From the NCBI GenBank assembly GCA_020073005.1, contig JAIQFX010000012.1:36476-100475 (forward strand): DNA of 64,000 nucleotides. Reading direction: 5' to 3'. Each line of letters begins with the position of its first letter. The first letter of the stretch is position 1. The position numbers and the translations under genes were made by a program. The notes below the pieces were generated by a model that saw only the letters and a list, made by a program, of their open reading frames with translations, was not told where the DNA came from and searched no databases. The DNA comes from Terriglobia bacterium. Lineage in GTDB: Bacteria; Acidobacteriota; Vicinamibacteria; Vicinamibacterales; CAVVIG01. Positions 18,493-28,007 of the stretch are shown here, in pieces.

Positions 18493-20821
18493 CGCCAACA
18501 CGACGCCCTACGTCGGCCGCGCGATGAAGCGGATCGAAGATCCGCGTCTCATCACGGGCGCCGGCACCTACACCGACGATCTCCGGCTCTCCGGCATGGT
18601 GCACGCCGCGATTCTGCGCAGCCCGCACGCGCACGCGCGCATCAAGAAGATAGACACGGCCGCCGCCAGGGCGATTCCCGGCGTGGTGGCCGTCCTGACC
18701 GGCGCCGACGTCAACGCGTCGTGCGGCTTCGTCCCGTGCGCCGCGTCGATGCCCGATCTCAAAGCGCCGAAGCACACGGTGCTCGCCGGCGATCGCGTGT
18801 ACTTCGTCGGGCACGCCGTGGCGGTCGCCATCGCGTCCGATCCGTACGTCGCGCGCGACGCGATCGACGCGATCGACGTCGACTACGACCCGCTCCCCGT
18901 CGTCGCGAACGCGGAAGACGCCGTCAAGAGCGGATCGCCGCTGACGCATCCCGACCTCGGCACGAACGTCGCCTACACGCACAACGTCTCGGGCGGCGGC
19001 AACATCGACGAGGCGTTCCGGAAGGCCGATCGCATCGTCAAGCATCGTCTGTATCACCAGCGGCTGACGCCGATGCCGATCGAGCCGCGCGGCGTCGTCG
19101 CCTCGTATCACGCGGGCGAGGGCGCGCTGACGTTGTGGACCTCGACGCAGATCCCGCATCTCATCCGCACGCTCCTGCCGGGAATGATCGGCGTCCCGGA
19201 AAACAAGATGCGGATCGTCGCGCCGGAAGTCGGCGGCGGCTTCGGCGCCAAGCTGAACGTCTACGCCGAAGAGGCGCTCATCTCGCACCTCGCGATGCGT
19301 CTCCACACGCCGGTGAAGTGGATCGAGTCGCGGCGCGATAACGCCTCGGCGACGATTCACGGCCGCGATCAGATTGGCGAGTACGAGGTCGCCGTCAAGA
19401 ACGACGGCACGATTCTCGGTCTCAAGTCGAAGACGATTGCGGATCTCGGGTCATACTTGCAGCTGCTGACGCCGGCGGTGCCGACGCTGACCGGCCTCGT
19501 GCTGACCGGCTGCTACAAGATTCCGGCGGTCAAGATGGAAATCGTCGGCGTCTACACGCACAAGATGGCGACCGACGCGTACCGCGGCGCCGGCCGGCCG
19601 GAAGCGACGTATTTGATCGAGCGGCTGATGGACGTCATCGCGCAGGAGCTGAAGATCGATCGCCTCGAGCTCCGGCTGAAACACTTCCCGGCGCCTGGCG
19701 ATTTTCCGTTCCCGACCTCGTGCGGCCTTGTCTACGACAGCGGCAACTACGCCGCGGCGCTGACCAAAGCGAAACAGCTCGCGAACTGGGATCAGCTGCT
19801 CAAGGACCGCGCCGCCGCGCGCGCGGCGGGGAAGCTGTCCGGCATCGGCGTCTCGACCTACGTCGAGATCTGCGCGATGGGGCCGTCGAAGGCGATGCCG
19901 GCCGGCGGCTGGGAGTGGGGCTGCGTCCGCATGGAGATTTCGGCGAAGGTCACCGTGATCACCGGCGTGTCGCCGCACGGCCAGGGCCAGGAGACGACGT
20001 TCGCGCAGATCGTCGCCGATCGCATCGGCGTGCCGATTGAAGATGTCGTCGTGATGCACGGCGACACCGCCGTCGCGCACTACGGCCGCGACACGTACGG
20101 CAGCCGCGGCACGGCGGTCGGCGGCACGGCCATCGTGATGTGCATCGACAAGATCCTCACGAAGGCGAAAATCCTCGCCGCGCACCTCTTCGAGACGACC
20201 GTGGATCACGTCGTCTTCGAGAAGGGGACGTTCACGTCGCCCGGCGTCACGAACCGCGTGATCACGTGGCCCGAGCTGGCCGGCGAGTTCTACGTCGCGA
20301 AGAATCTGCCGGCGGATCTCGAGCCCGGTCTCGAAGCGTCGAGCTTCTTCGAGCCGCAGAACTTCACGTTCCCCTTCGGCACGCACATCGCCGTCGTCGA
20401 CGTCGATCGCGACACGGGGCAGGTGACGATCACCAAGTACGTCGCCGTCGACGACTGCGGACCGCAGATCAATCCGTTGATCGTCGAGGGGCAGGTGCAG
20501 GGCGGCATCGCGCACTCGATCGGCCAGGTCCTCTTCGAGCAGACGATCTACGACGAGGACGGCCAGCTGGTCACGGGCGAGTTCATGGACTACGCGATCC
20601 CGCGCGCGCACGACATTCCGGACTACATCCTCGGCAGCACCGTGACGCCCTCGCCGGTCAATCCGCTCGGCGTGAAGGGCGTCGGCGAGGCCGGCACGAT
20701 CGGCGCGACGCCGGCGATCGCCAACGCGGTGATGGACGCGCTCGAACCGCTCGGCATCACGCACATGAATCTGCCGCTGACGCCGGAGAAGGTGTGGCAG
20801 GCAATCAAAAGTAAGAACTGA
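18485..20821 (+). CDS. Molybdenum hydroxylase large subunit (CoxL-like, form II)
   Basis: A 778-residue molybdopterin cytosine dinucleotide-binding catalytic subunit. The active-site loop reads AYRGAGR, the signature of form II large subunits, not AYXCSFR of true CO dehydrogenase (form I). The substrate may therefore be another small molecule, such as an aldehyde, N-heterocycle or aromatic. Other cofactor motifs are GGGFGAK, GQGQETTFAQI and the catalytic glutamate in GVKGVGEAGTIGA near the C-terminus. GTG at 18485 is preceded by AGGGGG and overlaps coxS. The ORF extension to 18443 is rejected because it translates the palindromic repeat. It is part of a coxS-coxL-coxM operon. Confidence 0.93.
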   Translation: MADANTTPYVGRAMKRIEDPRLITGAGTYTDDLRLSGMVHAAILRSPHAHARIKKIDTAAARAIPGVVAVLTGADVNASCGFVPCAASMPDLKAPKHTVLAGDRVYFVGHAVAVAIASDPYVARDAIDAIDVDYDPLPVVANAEDAVKSGSPLTHPDLGTNVAYTHNVSGGGNIDEAFRKADRIVKHRLYHQRLTPMPIEPRGVVASYHAGEGALTLWTSTQIPHLIRTLLPGMIGVPENKMRIVAPEVGGGFGAKLNVYAEEALISHLAMRLHTPVKWIESRRDNASATIHGRDQIGEYEVAVKNDGTILGLKSKTIADLGSYLQLLTPAVPTLTGLVLTGCYKIPAVKMEIVGVYTHKMATDAYRGAGRPEATYLIERLMDVIAQELKIDRLELRLKHFPAPGDFPFPTSCGLVYDSGNYAAALTKAKQLANWDQLLKDRAAARAAGKLSGIGVSTYVEICAMGPSKAMPAGGWEWGCVRMEISAKVTVITGVSPHGQGQETTFAQIVADRIGVPIEDVVVMHGDTAVAHYGRDTYGSRGTAVGGTAIVMCIDKILTKAKILAAHLFETTVDHVVFEKGTFTSPGVTNRVITWPELAGEFYVAKNLPADLEPGLEASSFFEPQNFTFPFGTHIAVVDVDRDTGQVTITKYVAVDDCGPQINPLIVEGQVQGGIAHSIGQVLFEQTIYDEDGQLVTGEFMDYAIPRAHDIPDYILGSTVTPSPVNPLGVKGVGEAGTIGATPAIANAVMDALEPLGITHMNLPLTPEKVWQAIKSKN

Positions 20822-20840
20822 AAAGTGAAAAGAGAAAAGT

Positions 20841-21680
20841 ATGTATCCCGCGAATTTCGACTACGTCCGGCCCTCGACCGTTGAGGAAGCCGTCAGACTG
20901 CTCGCGAAGCACGGCGACGATGCGAAGCTCCTGGCGGGCGGGCACAGTCTGATTCCCGCGATGAAGCTGCGCCTCGCGCGCCCGAAGGTCGTCGTCGACA
21001 TCGGCCGCATCGCGCACCTGAGCTACATCCGCGAGGCCGGCGGCGCGATCGCGATCGGCGCGATGACGACGCACGCGGATGTCCAGGCGTCGAAGACGCT
21101 GCGCGACAAGAGTCCGCTCCTCGCGGAGACGGCGTCGCACATCGGCGACGTCCAGGTGCGCAACAAGGGCACGATCGGCGGGAGCCTCGTGCACGCCGAT
21201 CCCGCCGCGGACTATCCCGCGTCGATCCTCGCGCTCGACGCCGAGATCGACGTCGTCGGCCCGCGCGGCACACGGACGATCAAGGCCGTGGATTTCTTCG
21301 TCGACCTTCTGCAGACGGCCGTCGCCGCCGACGAGATCGTCACGGAGATTCGCGTGCCCGCGACGGCGAAGACCGTGGCGTACGTGAAGACGGAGCAGAA
21401 GGCGAGCGGCTTCGCGCTGGCGGGCGCGGCCGTCGTCATCGGGCCGAACGGAGTCCGCGTCGGCATTACCGGCGTGGCGGCGAAGGCGTACCGCGCGGCC
21501 GGCGTCGAGAAGGCGCTGGCGGGCCAGAAGCTCACGCCCGATCTGATCGCGCGCGCATCGGCGCAGGCGTCGGCCGGCGTCGATCCGCTCGGCGACATTC
21601 ACGCGTCGCCGTCGTTCCGCGCGCACCTCGCGCAGGTGAACACGCGGCGCGCGCTGGAACAGGCCGTTAGGCGATCGTAG
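20841..21680 (+). CDS. Molybdenum hydroxylase medium subunit, FAD-binding (CoxM-like)
   Basis: A 279-residue FAD subunit of the xanthine dehydrogenase family that accepts electrons from the CoxS clusters. FAD-binding motifs are AGGHSLIPAMKLRLA (about residues 32-46) and TIGGSLVHADPAAD (about 111-124). It follows coxL by 19 bases, a gap occupied by an AAAAGTGAAAAGAGAAAAG run that also supplies a purine-rich ribosome-binding region before the ATG at 20841. The order S-L-M differs from the M-S-L order of the classic carboxydotroph operon. Together with the two preceding genes it makes a complete three-subunit enzyme. Confidence 0.93.
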   Translation: MYPANFDYVRPSTVEEAVRLLAKHGDDAKLLAGGHSLIPAMKLRLARPKVVVDIGRIAHLSYIREAGGAIAIGAMTTHADVQASKTLRDKSPLLAETASHIGDVQVRNKGTIGGSLVHADPAADYPASILALDAEIDVVGPRGTRTIKAVDFFVDLLQTAVAADEIVTEIRVPATAKTVAYVKTEQKASGFALAGAAVVIGPNGVRVGITGVAAKAYRAAGVEKALAGQKLTPDLIARASAQASAGVDPLGDIHASPSFRAHLAQVNTRRALEQAVRRS

Positions 21681-21681
21681 C

Positions 21682-21701
21682 GCGAGCCTTTCAGGCGAGC
21701 G
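21682..21701. repeat. Short repeat GCGAGCCTTTCAGGCGAGCG, copy 1
   Basis: This 20-base sequence is identical to 43251-43270. In both places it lies just upstream of a start codon (ATG at 21705 here), where its AGGCGAG could serve as the ribosome-binding site. GCCT/AGGC forms a small stem with a TTC loop. Confidence 0.7.
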
Positions 21702-21704
21702 TCG

Positions 21705-22139
21705 ATGAAACTCAGCATGTCCAGCAGCGTCGCGGCCGATCGCGCGCGTGTGTTCGCGGCGCTGATCGATCCCGAGGTCCTGCGCCGCACGATTCCCGGC
21801 TGCGAAACGCTGGCGGCGACCGGGCCCGACGCGTACGAAGCCACGCTGAAGATCGGCGTGGCCGGCCTCAAGGGCACCTACACGGGGAAGGCCGCGATCG
21901 CGGATCAGCAGCCGCCCGAGCGGCTGACGCTCAGCTTCGAAGGCAAGGGCGGTCCGGGTTTCGTCCGTGGATCCGCGGCGATCGCGCTGACCGCCGACGG
22001 CGACGCCACGCGCGTCGACTGCGAGGCCGACGTCCACGTCGGCGGACTCATCGCCGCGATCGGATCACGACTCGTCGAAGCCGCGGCGCGCAAACTCGCC
22101 GATGACTTCTTCCGTCAGCTCGCCGGCACGCTAACGTAG
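21705..22139 (+). CDS. CoxG-like SRPBCC family protein
   Basis: A 144-residue START/SRPBCC-fold protein of the carbon monoxide dehydrogenase subunit G type. CoxG proteins accompany form I and form II hydroxylase operons and are linked to membrane recruitment or maturation of the enzyme. Typical segments are VFAALIDPEVLRRTIPGCETL, LKIGVAGLKGTYTGKAAI and a C-terminal amphipathic helix (AAARKLADDFFRQLAGTL). It is the fourth gene of the cox operon, 24 bases after coxM. The usual membrane-anchoring C-terminal tail is absent. Its last nine bases overlap the end of the convergent gene. Confidence 0.85.
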   Translation: MKLSMSSSVAADRARVFAALIDPEVLRRTIPGCETLAATGPDAYEATLKIGVAGLKGTYTGKAAIADQQPPERLTLSFEGKGGPGFVRGSAAIALTADGDATRVDCEADVHVGGLIAAIGSRLVEAAARKLADDFFRQLAGTLT

Positions 22140-22712
22140 CGCGGCGCCCTCGGCCGCGCCGCGCGCCCCAGCGTGGTGTTTGTCCGCGTCCAGCAGTTCC
22201 AGGTGCACGCGACGCGCCTGCTCCACGGCCGCCGGCGTTTCGTACGCCCTCGCCAGCCCATCGCGGCGCACGAGCTCGCCCGTGTCCGCGTAGAAACGCT
22301 CGAACGTCGCCGCGTCGACGACCCATGGCGCCGATGCGATCTCGACGGCGTGCTGCAGCTCGTGCGCCAGAATCGCGAGCTGCGCGGCACGCGGCTGATA
22401 GCACGCGATCTCGATCGCGGCGAAGCGGATGGCGCCGGTCGCCGACACCAATCCCAGCCGGCCTCGCAGTTCCAGCTCCGGAAATAATCGGCATCGTACG
22501 TAGACGACCAGATTCGACTGGTCAATCGCGCCGACGAGCGCTCGGAACGCCGCGGATCCCGCGGCGCCCTCGGCGATCAACTCCTTCAGTCCGGCGTCGT
22601 CCGCGCGAACGCTGGTGGAACGCGCGGCGGAAGGCTCGCTGGCGGCCGCCGGCGAGACGAGGATCAGAAGCGTCAGCGCGGCTGCCGCGCGCGTGAATGT
22701 GTCGATGCGCAT
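22131..22712 (-). CDS. Secreted putative zincin (HELQH motif), unknown function
   Basis: A 193-residue protein with an N-terminal signal sequence (TRAAAALTLLILVSPAAASE). It contains an H-E-x-x-H motif, LAHELQHAVEIA (about residues 116-127), compatible with a small zinc metallopeptidase, followed by a helical segment. No third zinc ligand can be assigned with confidence and no family is recognised. A second conserved-looking block is VVYVRCRLFPELELRGRLGLV. It is convergent with the coxG-like gene, with the two ends overlapping by nine bases, so it is probably transcribed alone. Being periplasmic and separately transcribed, it is unlikely to belong to the cox operon. Confidence 0.7.
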   Translation of the reverse strand: MRIDTFTRAAAALTLLILVSPAAASEPSAARSTSVRADDAGLKELIAEGAAGSAAFRALVGAIDQSNLVVYVRCRLFPELELRGRLGLVSATGAIRFAAIEIACYQPRAAQLAILAHELQHAVEIASAPWVVDAATFERFYADTGELVRRDGLARAYETPAAVEQARRVHLELLDADKHHAGARGAAEGAALR

Positions 22713-22896
22713 ACCGCGGTCTCAGCAAAAGCCGGACCACGCCGCGCGTCACGCGCGTCGATGCGCGCGTGCCAGAATTGCCCGGAATTATCGCCGTTGT
22801 TCACGCGGCAGTGATGTCGCTGACGGCTTTCCGTCAGACGGCGTTGTCGGAAGCTTCGAAGAGTCCGACATTCCTGACGGACACGTTCGTCGGATG
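22713..22896. other. Intergenic region with a 7-bp hairpin
   Basis: A 184-bp non-coding gap. The only clear structure is CTGACGG-CTTT-CCGTCAG near 22821-22838. No T-run follows on either strand, so it is not a standard intrinsic terminator, but it may end lipA transcription coming from the right. Confidence 0.4.
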
Positions 22897-23868
22897 TTAC
22901 GCGTTCGCGGATGCCCTGGAGGCCCTGGAGACGTTGTCGTACGCGTCGGCGGTTTCGTGCGCGTGATACGAGCTGCGGACGAGCGGGCCGGACTCGACGT
23001 GGACGAATCCCATCTCGAGCGCCGCCTGCTTCAGCGCGTGGAACTCGTCGGGGTGGTAGTAGCGGACCATCGGCGCGTGCTCGGCTGACGGACGCAGGTA
23101 CTGGCCGATCGTCAGAATCCCGCAGCCGACGCGGCGCAGATCCTGAAGCGTCGTGATGATCTCTTCGTATTCCTCGCCGAGGCCGACCATCAGTCCGGTC
23201 TTCGTCGGGATGTCCGGCGCGTACCGGCGCGAGCGTTCGAGCAGCTCGAGCGTGCGGACGTAGCGTCCGCCCGACCGTGCCATCCGGTACAGGCGCGGAA
23301 CCGTCTCCGTGTTGTGATTGAGGATGTCGGGCCGCGCGTCGAGGACGGCGTGCAGCGCGGCCTCGCTTCCCTGAAAGTCGGGAATCAGCACTTCGATGCG
23401 GCACTCCGGCCGTCGCGCGCGCGTCTCGCGGATCGTCGCCGCGAAGATCGAGGCGCCGCCGTCGGGCAGATCGTCGCGGTCCACCGACGTGACGACGACG
23501 TAGTTCAGATCGAGCGCGCGGATGGCGTCGGCGACGCGCACCGGCTCGGCTTCGTCGACCGCGGCGGGCCGCCCGTGCGACACCGCGCAGTACGAGCACG
23601 CGCGCGTGCAGATGTCGCCGAGGATCATGAACGTCGCCGTGCCGTGATTCCAGCACTCGCCGATGTTCGGGCACTGCGCCTCTTCGCACACGGTGTTCAG
23701 GCGCAGATCCTTCATCAGCGATTTCAAGCGCAGGTAGCTGGGCGAGCCCGGCGCGCGCACCCGCAGCCAGTCCGGCTTGGGCTGGCGCGGCTGCCCTTGT
23801 GAAATCGTCGTGAGCGGGATGACCCTGGCCACTTCCTTTATTATATCGACCGCTCCACCTGGCGCCAT
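22897..23868 (-). CDS. lipA: Lipoyl synthase
   Basis: A 323-residue radical SAM enzyme that inserts two sulfur atoms into octanoyl groups on lipoyl domains, and so needed for the E2 encoded at 13011. The auxiliary [4Fe-4S] cluster is bound by CEEAQCPNIGEC and the radical SAM cluster by CTRACSYC. The C-terminal RSSYHA carries the serine ligand. Homology begins only at about QPKPDWLRV. Two starts are possible: ATG at 23868, which shares the CATG with the divergent ligase gene, or GTG at 23832, which would be leaderless from the -10 box at 23840-23845. No lipB is adjacent. Confidence 0.95.
   Translation of the reverse strand: MAPGGAVDIIKEVARVIPLTTISQGQPRQPKPDWLRVRAPGSPSYLRLKSLMKDLRLNTVCEEAQCPNIGECWNHGTATFMILGDICTRACSYCAVSHGRPAAVDEAEPVRVADAIRALDLNYVVVTSVDRDDLPDGGASIFAATIRETRARRPECRIEVLIPDFQGSEAALHAVLDARPDILNHNTETVPRLYRMARSGGRYVRTLELLERSRRYAPDIPTKTGLMVGLGEEYEEIITTLQDLRRVGCGILTIGQYLRPSAEHAPMVRYYHPDEFHALKQAALEMGFVHVESGPLVRSSYHAHETADAYDNVSRASRASANA
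23840..23845 (-). promoter_or_regulatory. -10 element (TATAAT) for lipA
   Basis: A perfect TATAAT on the minus strand. It is seven bases upstream of position 23833, which directly precedes the in-frame GTG at 23832. That suggests a leaderless lipA transcript, although no clear -35 box is visible. If the upstream ATG is the true start, this element would lie within the gene. Confidence 0.4.
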
Positions 23869-25495
23869 GACTGCCCCCGCCCTCACCGCCGCGTCCCTCG
23901 GGATCCCGGAGCGATTCAACGCCGCCGTGCATTTCGTCGACCGCAACGTCGCCGAGGGCCGTGGCGATCGCGTCGCAATCGAATGCGGCGACGCGCGCGT
24001 CACGTACGCCGAGGTGCTGCGCGACGTCAACCGTACCGGCAACGCGCTGCGGCGGCAGCTCGACGTCAGACCCGAGGAGCGCGTCCTCCTGCTCCTGCAC
24101 GACGGTCCGGCATTCGCGTCCTGTTTCTTCGGCGCAATCAAGATCGGCGCCGTGCCCGTGCCGCTCAACACGCTGTGGAAGCCGGCTGACTACCGGCACG
24201 TCATTCAGGATTCGCGCGCGGCCGTGCTGATCGTGAGCGCCGAGTTGTTGGCGCAGATCGAGAGCATTCCGCCGGACGACCGTCGGTCGCTGCGCCGCGT
24301 CATCGTCGCCGGTCCGGCGGCGTCCGCGACGTCGCACGTTCCTTTCGACGCGTTCATCGCGGACGAATCGGCGCAGCTGGATGCGGAGCCCACGGGCCGC
24401 GACGCGCCCGCGTTCTGGCTCTACTCGTCGGGCAGCACCGGAGCGCCGAAGGGTTGCGTGCATCTGCAACACGACATGGTGATGTGCGCCGAGCTCTTCG
24501 GGAAAGGCATCCTCGGCATCGAATCGAACGATCGCTGCTTCAGCGTGGCGAAGCTGTTCTTCGCGTACGGGCTCGGCAACGCGCTGTACTTCCCGTTCTC
24601 GGTCGGGGCGACGGCGATCCTCTGGCCTGGCGCGCCGACGCCGCAGAACGTGTACGCGGTGATCGAGCGTCATCGGCCGACGCTGTTCTCGTCGGTGCCG
24701 ACCGGCTACGGGATGATGCTCGCGCACGCGAAGGGGACAGGAGTCCCATCCCTGCGTCCGGGGACTCCCGTCCTCGACTTCGACTTGTCGAGCGTGCGAC
24801 TGTGCGTCTCCGCCGGAGAGGCCCTGCCTCCCGCGCTCTACGAGCGCTTCAAGCAGCGCTTCGGCGTCGACATCATCGACGGCATCGGATCGACCGAGGC
24901 GCTGCACATGTTCATCTCCAATCGACCTGGCGCGATCCGGCCGGGCTCGAGCGGGCAGATCGTGGGCGGGTACGAAGCGCGGCTGCTCGACGATGCCGGA
25001 CAGCCCGTGCCGCCGGCCGAGATCGGCAATCTGTGGATCAAGGGCGATTCCGTGTGCGCTTCGTACTGGAATCAGCACGAGAAGACGAAGGACACGATCC
25101 AGGGTCATTGGATTCGCACCGGCGACAAGTACACGCAGGACGAGGACGGCTACTTCTGGTACGCGGGCCGATCGGACGACATGCTCAAGGTCGGTGGATT
25201 GTGGGTCAGTCCGGTCGAGGTCGAGAACGCGCTCGCTGCGCACGCCGCCGTTCTCGAAAGCGGTGTCGTCGGTCATGAAGATCATGACGGTCTGGTGAAG
25301 CCGATGGCGTTCGTCGTCGTGCGGCCAGGAGTCACCGCTACGCCCGAGCTGGCGCGTGAGCTCCAGCAGTTCGTGCGTGAGCGGATGGCGGAGTACAAAC
25401 GGCCGCGCTGGGTCGAGTTCCTGCCGGAGCTGCCGAAGACCGCGACGGGAAAGATCCAGCGATTCCGCCTGCGCGCGCTGGCGGATCGATCCTAG
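23867..25495 (+). CDS. Benzoate-CoA ligase family protein
   Basis: A 542-residue AMP-forming acyl-CoA synthetase that activates benzoate (or a close aromatic acid) to its CoA thioester with ATP. The ATP-binding loop is YSSGSTGAPKG, followed by the ligase-family stretch HDMVMCAELFGKGILGI and CFSVAKLFFAYGLGNALYFP, which is typical of benzoate-CoA ligases. GIGSTEALHMF and RTGDKY are A5/A7-type motifs, and the catalytic lysine is in PKTATGKIQRF near the C-terminus. It fits the boxC-boxB genes 3-8 kb downstream as the first pathway step. It begins at the ATG that overlaps the lipA start. Substrate range (benzoate or substituted) is uncertain. Confidence 0.9.
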   Translation: MTAPALTAASLGIPERFNAAVHFVDRNVAEGRGDRVAIECGDARVTYAEVLRDVNRTGNALRRQLDVRPEERVLLLLHDGPAFASCFFGAIKIGAVPVPLNTLWKPADYRHVIQDSRAAVLIVSAELLAQIESIPPDDRRSLRRVIVAGPAASATSHVPFDAFIADESAQLDAEPTGRDAPAFWLYSSGSTGAPKGCVHLQHDMVMCAELFGKGILGIESNDRCFSVAKLFFAYGLGNALYFPFSVGATAILWPGAPTPQNVYAVIERHRPTLFSSVPTGYGMMLAHAKGTGVPSLRPGTPVLDFDLSSVRLCVSAGEALPPALYERFKQRFGVDIIDGIGSTEALHMFISNRPGAIRPGSSGQIVGGYEARLLDDAGQPVPPAEIGNLWIKGDSVCASYWNQHEKTKDTIQGHWIRTGDKYTQDEDGYFWYAGRSDDMLKVGGLWVSPVEVENALAAHAAVLESGVVGHEDHDGLVKPMAFVVVRPGVTATPELARELQQFVRERMAEYKRPRWVEFLPELPKTATGKIQRFRLRALADRS

Positions 25496-25569
25496 GGGTC
25501 CGACGGGGGTCAGATCGGGGTCGGACCGGGGTCGGACCGGGGTCGGACCCTGTTGCCAACACTGCAATG
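25495..25569 (-). repeat. GGGTCCGACCCC repeat array, locus A
   Basis: Read on the minus strand it runs CATTGCAGTGTTGGCAACA, then GGGTCCGACCCC and three further GGTC-[CT]GACCCC units. It starts at the stop codon of the ligase gene and ends 25 bases before the permease start. Loci B (37415-37482) and C (38712-38780) carry the same motif order. Confidence 0.7.
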
Positions 25570-25593
25570 GTGGCGACCGTCTAAGGTGGCAAT

Positions 25594-28005
25594 ATGCGCG
25601 ATCTTCGGTACGCCGTTCGCGTCCTTCTCAAGAGCCGGGTCTTCACGGCGACCGCGGTCCTGACGCTGGCGCTGTGCATCGGCGCCAACACCGCGATCTA
25701 CTCCGTCGTCGACCGCGTGCTGCTGCGCGCGCTGCCGTACCCGCACCCGGAGCGCCTCGCGCAGGTGATGACGCATTTCAGCCGCGGCGGCAACGACGAG
25801 GACGGGCAGACGGGCGGGACGTGGGAGGCGCTGCGCGACGGCCTGACGTCGGCCGACCTCGCGTCGTTCAGCGGACTCGGGATGGGCGTCAATCTCGTCG
25901 CCGGCGATCAGCCGCAGTACGTGAAGCAGCAGCGCGTGTCCGCCGGATTCTTCGGCGTGCTTGGCGTCGCGCCGATGATGGGCCGCGAGTTCACGCCGGC
26001 CGAGGATCGTCCCGAGGGTCCGGCGCTCGCGGTGTTGAGCCACGGCCTGTGGACTCGTCTCGGCGCCGACCCCTCGATCGTCGGCCGCGCGATCACGCTG
26101 CGCGGCGAATCGCACATCGTCGTCGGCGTCATGCCCGCGGGATTCACGAGCGGATCGCCGGTCGACGTGTGGACGCCGCTGCGTCCCTGGAAGGGCGGCG
26201 AGGGCGGCGGCCAGAACTACTCGATCATCGCGCGCCTCCGGCCCGGCGTGACGTGGGCGGAAGCCGACGCGCAGGTCGGGGCGATCGGAAATCCCGCGAT
26301 GCGCGATCTGTACCGCAATCCGGAGAACGCGGCGCGCCTGCAGCTGATCCCGTTGCAGCGCGGCGAGACGCGGGACGTCCGCGAGCCGATTCTCGTCCTG
26401 TGGGGCGCGGTCGCCGCAGTGCTGCTCATCGGCTGCGTGAACATCGCGGGCCTGCTGATGGCGCGAGGCGTCACCCGCGCGCCGGAGATCGCGATGCGAA
26501 TGGCGCTCGGCGGCTCACGCGCGGAGATCGTCCGGCAACTGCTGACGGAGAGCCTCGTGCTGGCGGCCGCGGGCGGCGTGCTCGGTCTGGCGCTCGGCTA
26601 TGCCGGTTCAAGGGCGTTCGCGGCGCTCCTCGAGGATGCATTCGGCCTGACCGGCGATACCGGTCTCGACGCGCGCGTCCTGGCGATCACCACCGCGATC
26701 GCGCTGGGCACGAGCGTCGTGTTCGGACTGCTGCCCGCGCTCCAGGCGAGCCGCGTCAACCTGCGCGAGACGCTGGTCGAATCCGGTAGTCCGTCGATCG
26801 CCGGCGCCGCGCGCAACTGGCCGCGCCGCCTGATGGTGGTCGCCGAGGTCGCGCTCGGCGTCGTGCTGCTGGTCGGCGCGGGTCTCCTGATTCGCACGTT
26901 CGATCATCTGATGCGGCTGCGATCAGGCTTTGACGGCACGCACGTGATGACGGCGACGCTGTCGCTGCAGGACGCGCGGTATCAGAGCGCGGACCGCGTG
27001 AACCAGCTCTTCGATCAGTCGCTCGCGCGGATGCGCGCGGTGCTTGGCGTCGAGCACGCGGCGATCGCGCTCACGCTGCCTTACGAGCGCGCGCTCAACA
27101 CAGGATTCCGCCTGGCCACGGGCGATCCGGAGTACCACACGATCAACATGACGTACGTCACGCCGGAGTACTTTGCGGCGCTTCGCGTGCCGGTCATGGC
27201 GGGCCGCGTGTTCACCGACGCCGACACCGCGACGGCCGCGCCCGTGGTGATCGTGAACGAAGCGCTCGTGCGCCGTTTCTCGCCCGATCAGAGTCCGATC
27301 GGCCGCCAGTTCGCCGGCACTGGCGGCCGGACCATCGTCGGCGTGGTCGGCGACATCCAGACGAAGAGCGGCTTCGGGAACTTCGGCCCGATCGGCGCCG
27401 CGCCGGCCGCCTACGTGCCGGCGGCGCAGGTCAACGCCGCGTTCATGAAGATGGTGCACACGTGGTTTTCACCGAGCTGGTTCGTGCGCACCGCCGGTCC
27501 GCAGCAGGGCATCGTCTCGGTCATGCAGGGCGCCGTGCAGTCAGTCGATCCGTTGCTGCCGTTCGCGAAGTTCCGCACGCTCGACGACGTGCGCGGCGAA
27601 GCCGTGGCGACGCCGCGCGCGCAGGCGCTGCTGCTCGGCACGCTGGCGGGACTCGCGCTGCTGCTCGCCGCGGTCGGACTCTACGGGCTCGTCGCGACCT
27701 CGGTCGCGGTACGGACGCGCGAGCTGGGCATCCGCCTCGCGCTCGGCGCGTCGTCGCGACAGGCGGTCGCGGCTGCGGCGGCGCCTGGCATCGCGCTCGC
27801 GGCGGCTGGTGTGGCGATCGGTCTCGTCGCCGCGCGGCTCGGCGCGACGACGCTGCAGCATCTGGTCTGGGGTGTGTCGGTCACGGATCCGGTGACGTTC
27901 GGCGCAGCCGCGTTGTCCGTGCTGCTCGTCGCCGTCGTCGCCGCGTTCGTGCCCGCGCTTCGGATCGCGCGGCTGAATCCCATCCGCGCGTTGAGGGAGA
28001 TGTAG
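25594..28005 (+). CDS. Orphan ABC-type permease of the acidobacterial duplicated (ADOP/MacB-FtsX) family
   Basis: An 803-residue inner-membrane protein with the duplicated MacB_PCD-FtsX layout. The N-terminal signature [17 protein letters not shown] and [20 protein letters not shown] leads into a periplasmic domain (about 50-270), three transmembrane segments, a second periplasmic domain (about 440-680) and three final segments ending in [17 protein letters not shown]. These permeases are numerous in Acidobacteriota and usually lack a linked ATPase, as here. Their substrates are unknown. The gene lies between the benzoate-CoA ligase and the box genes and is preceded by a repeat array, so it looks like an insertion into a catabolic cluster. 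Confidence 0.93.
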   Translation: MRDLRYAVRVLLKSRVFTATAVLTLALCIGANTAIYSVVDRVLLRALPYPHPERLAQVMTHFSRGGNDEDGQTGGTWEALRDGLTSADLASFSGLGMGVNLVAGDQPQYVKQQRVSAGFFGVLGVAPMMGREFTPAEDRPEGPALAVLSHGLWTRLGADPSIVGRAITLRGESHIVVGVMPAGFTSGSPVDVWTPLRPWKGGEGGGQNYSIIARLRPGVTWAEADAQVGAIGNPAMRDLYRNPENAARLQLIPLQRGETRDVREPILVLWGAVAAVLLIGCVNIAGLLMARGVTRAPEIAMRMALGGSRAEIVRQLLTESLVLAAAGGVLGLALGYAGSRAFAALLEDAFGLTGDTGLDARVLAITTAIALGTSVVFGLLPALQASRVNLRETLVESGSPSIAGAARNWPRRLMVVAEVALGVVLLVGAGLLIRTFDHLMRLRSGFDGTHVMTATLSLQDARYQSADRVNQLFDQSLARMRAVLGVEHAAIALTLPYERALNTGFRLATGDPEYHTINMTYVTPEYFAALRVPVMAGRVFTDADTATAAPVVIVNEALVRRFSPDQSPIGRQFAGTGGRTIVGVVGDIQTKSGFGNFGPIGAAPAAYVPAAQVNAAFMKMVHTWFSPSWFVRTAGPQQGIVSVMQGAVQSVDPLLPFAKFRTLDDVRGEAVATPRAQALLLGTLAGLALLLAAVGLYGLVATSVAVRTRELGIRLALGASSRQAVAAAAAPGIALAAAGVAIGLVAARLGATTLQHLVWGVSVTDPVTFGAAALSVLLVAVVAAFVPALRIARLNPIRALREM

Positions 28006-28007
28006 GG

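Noticed and set aside
18485..20821. Calling CoxL a true CO dehydrogenase
   Set aside because: The active-site loop is AYRGAGR (form II), not the AYXCSFR motif required for form I.
22673..25567. 964-residue minus-strand ORF spanning lipA and the ligase
   Set aside because: Overlaps two genes with clear conserved motifs and has Arg/His-rich shadow composition.
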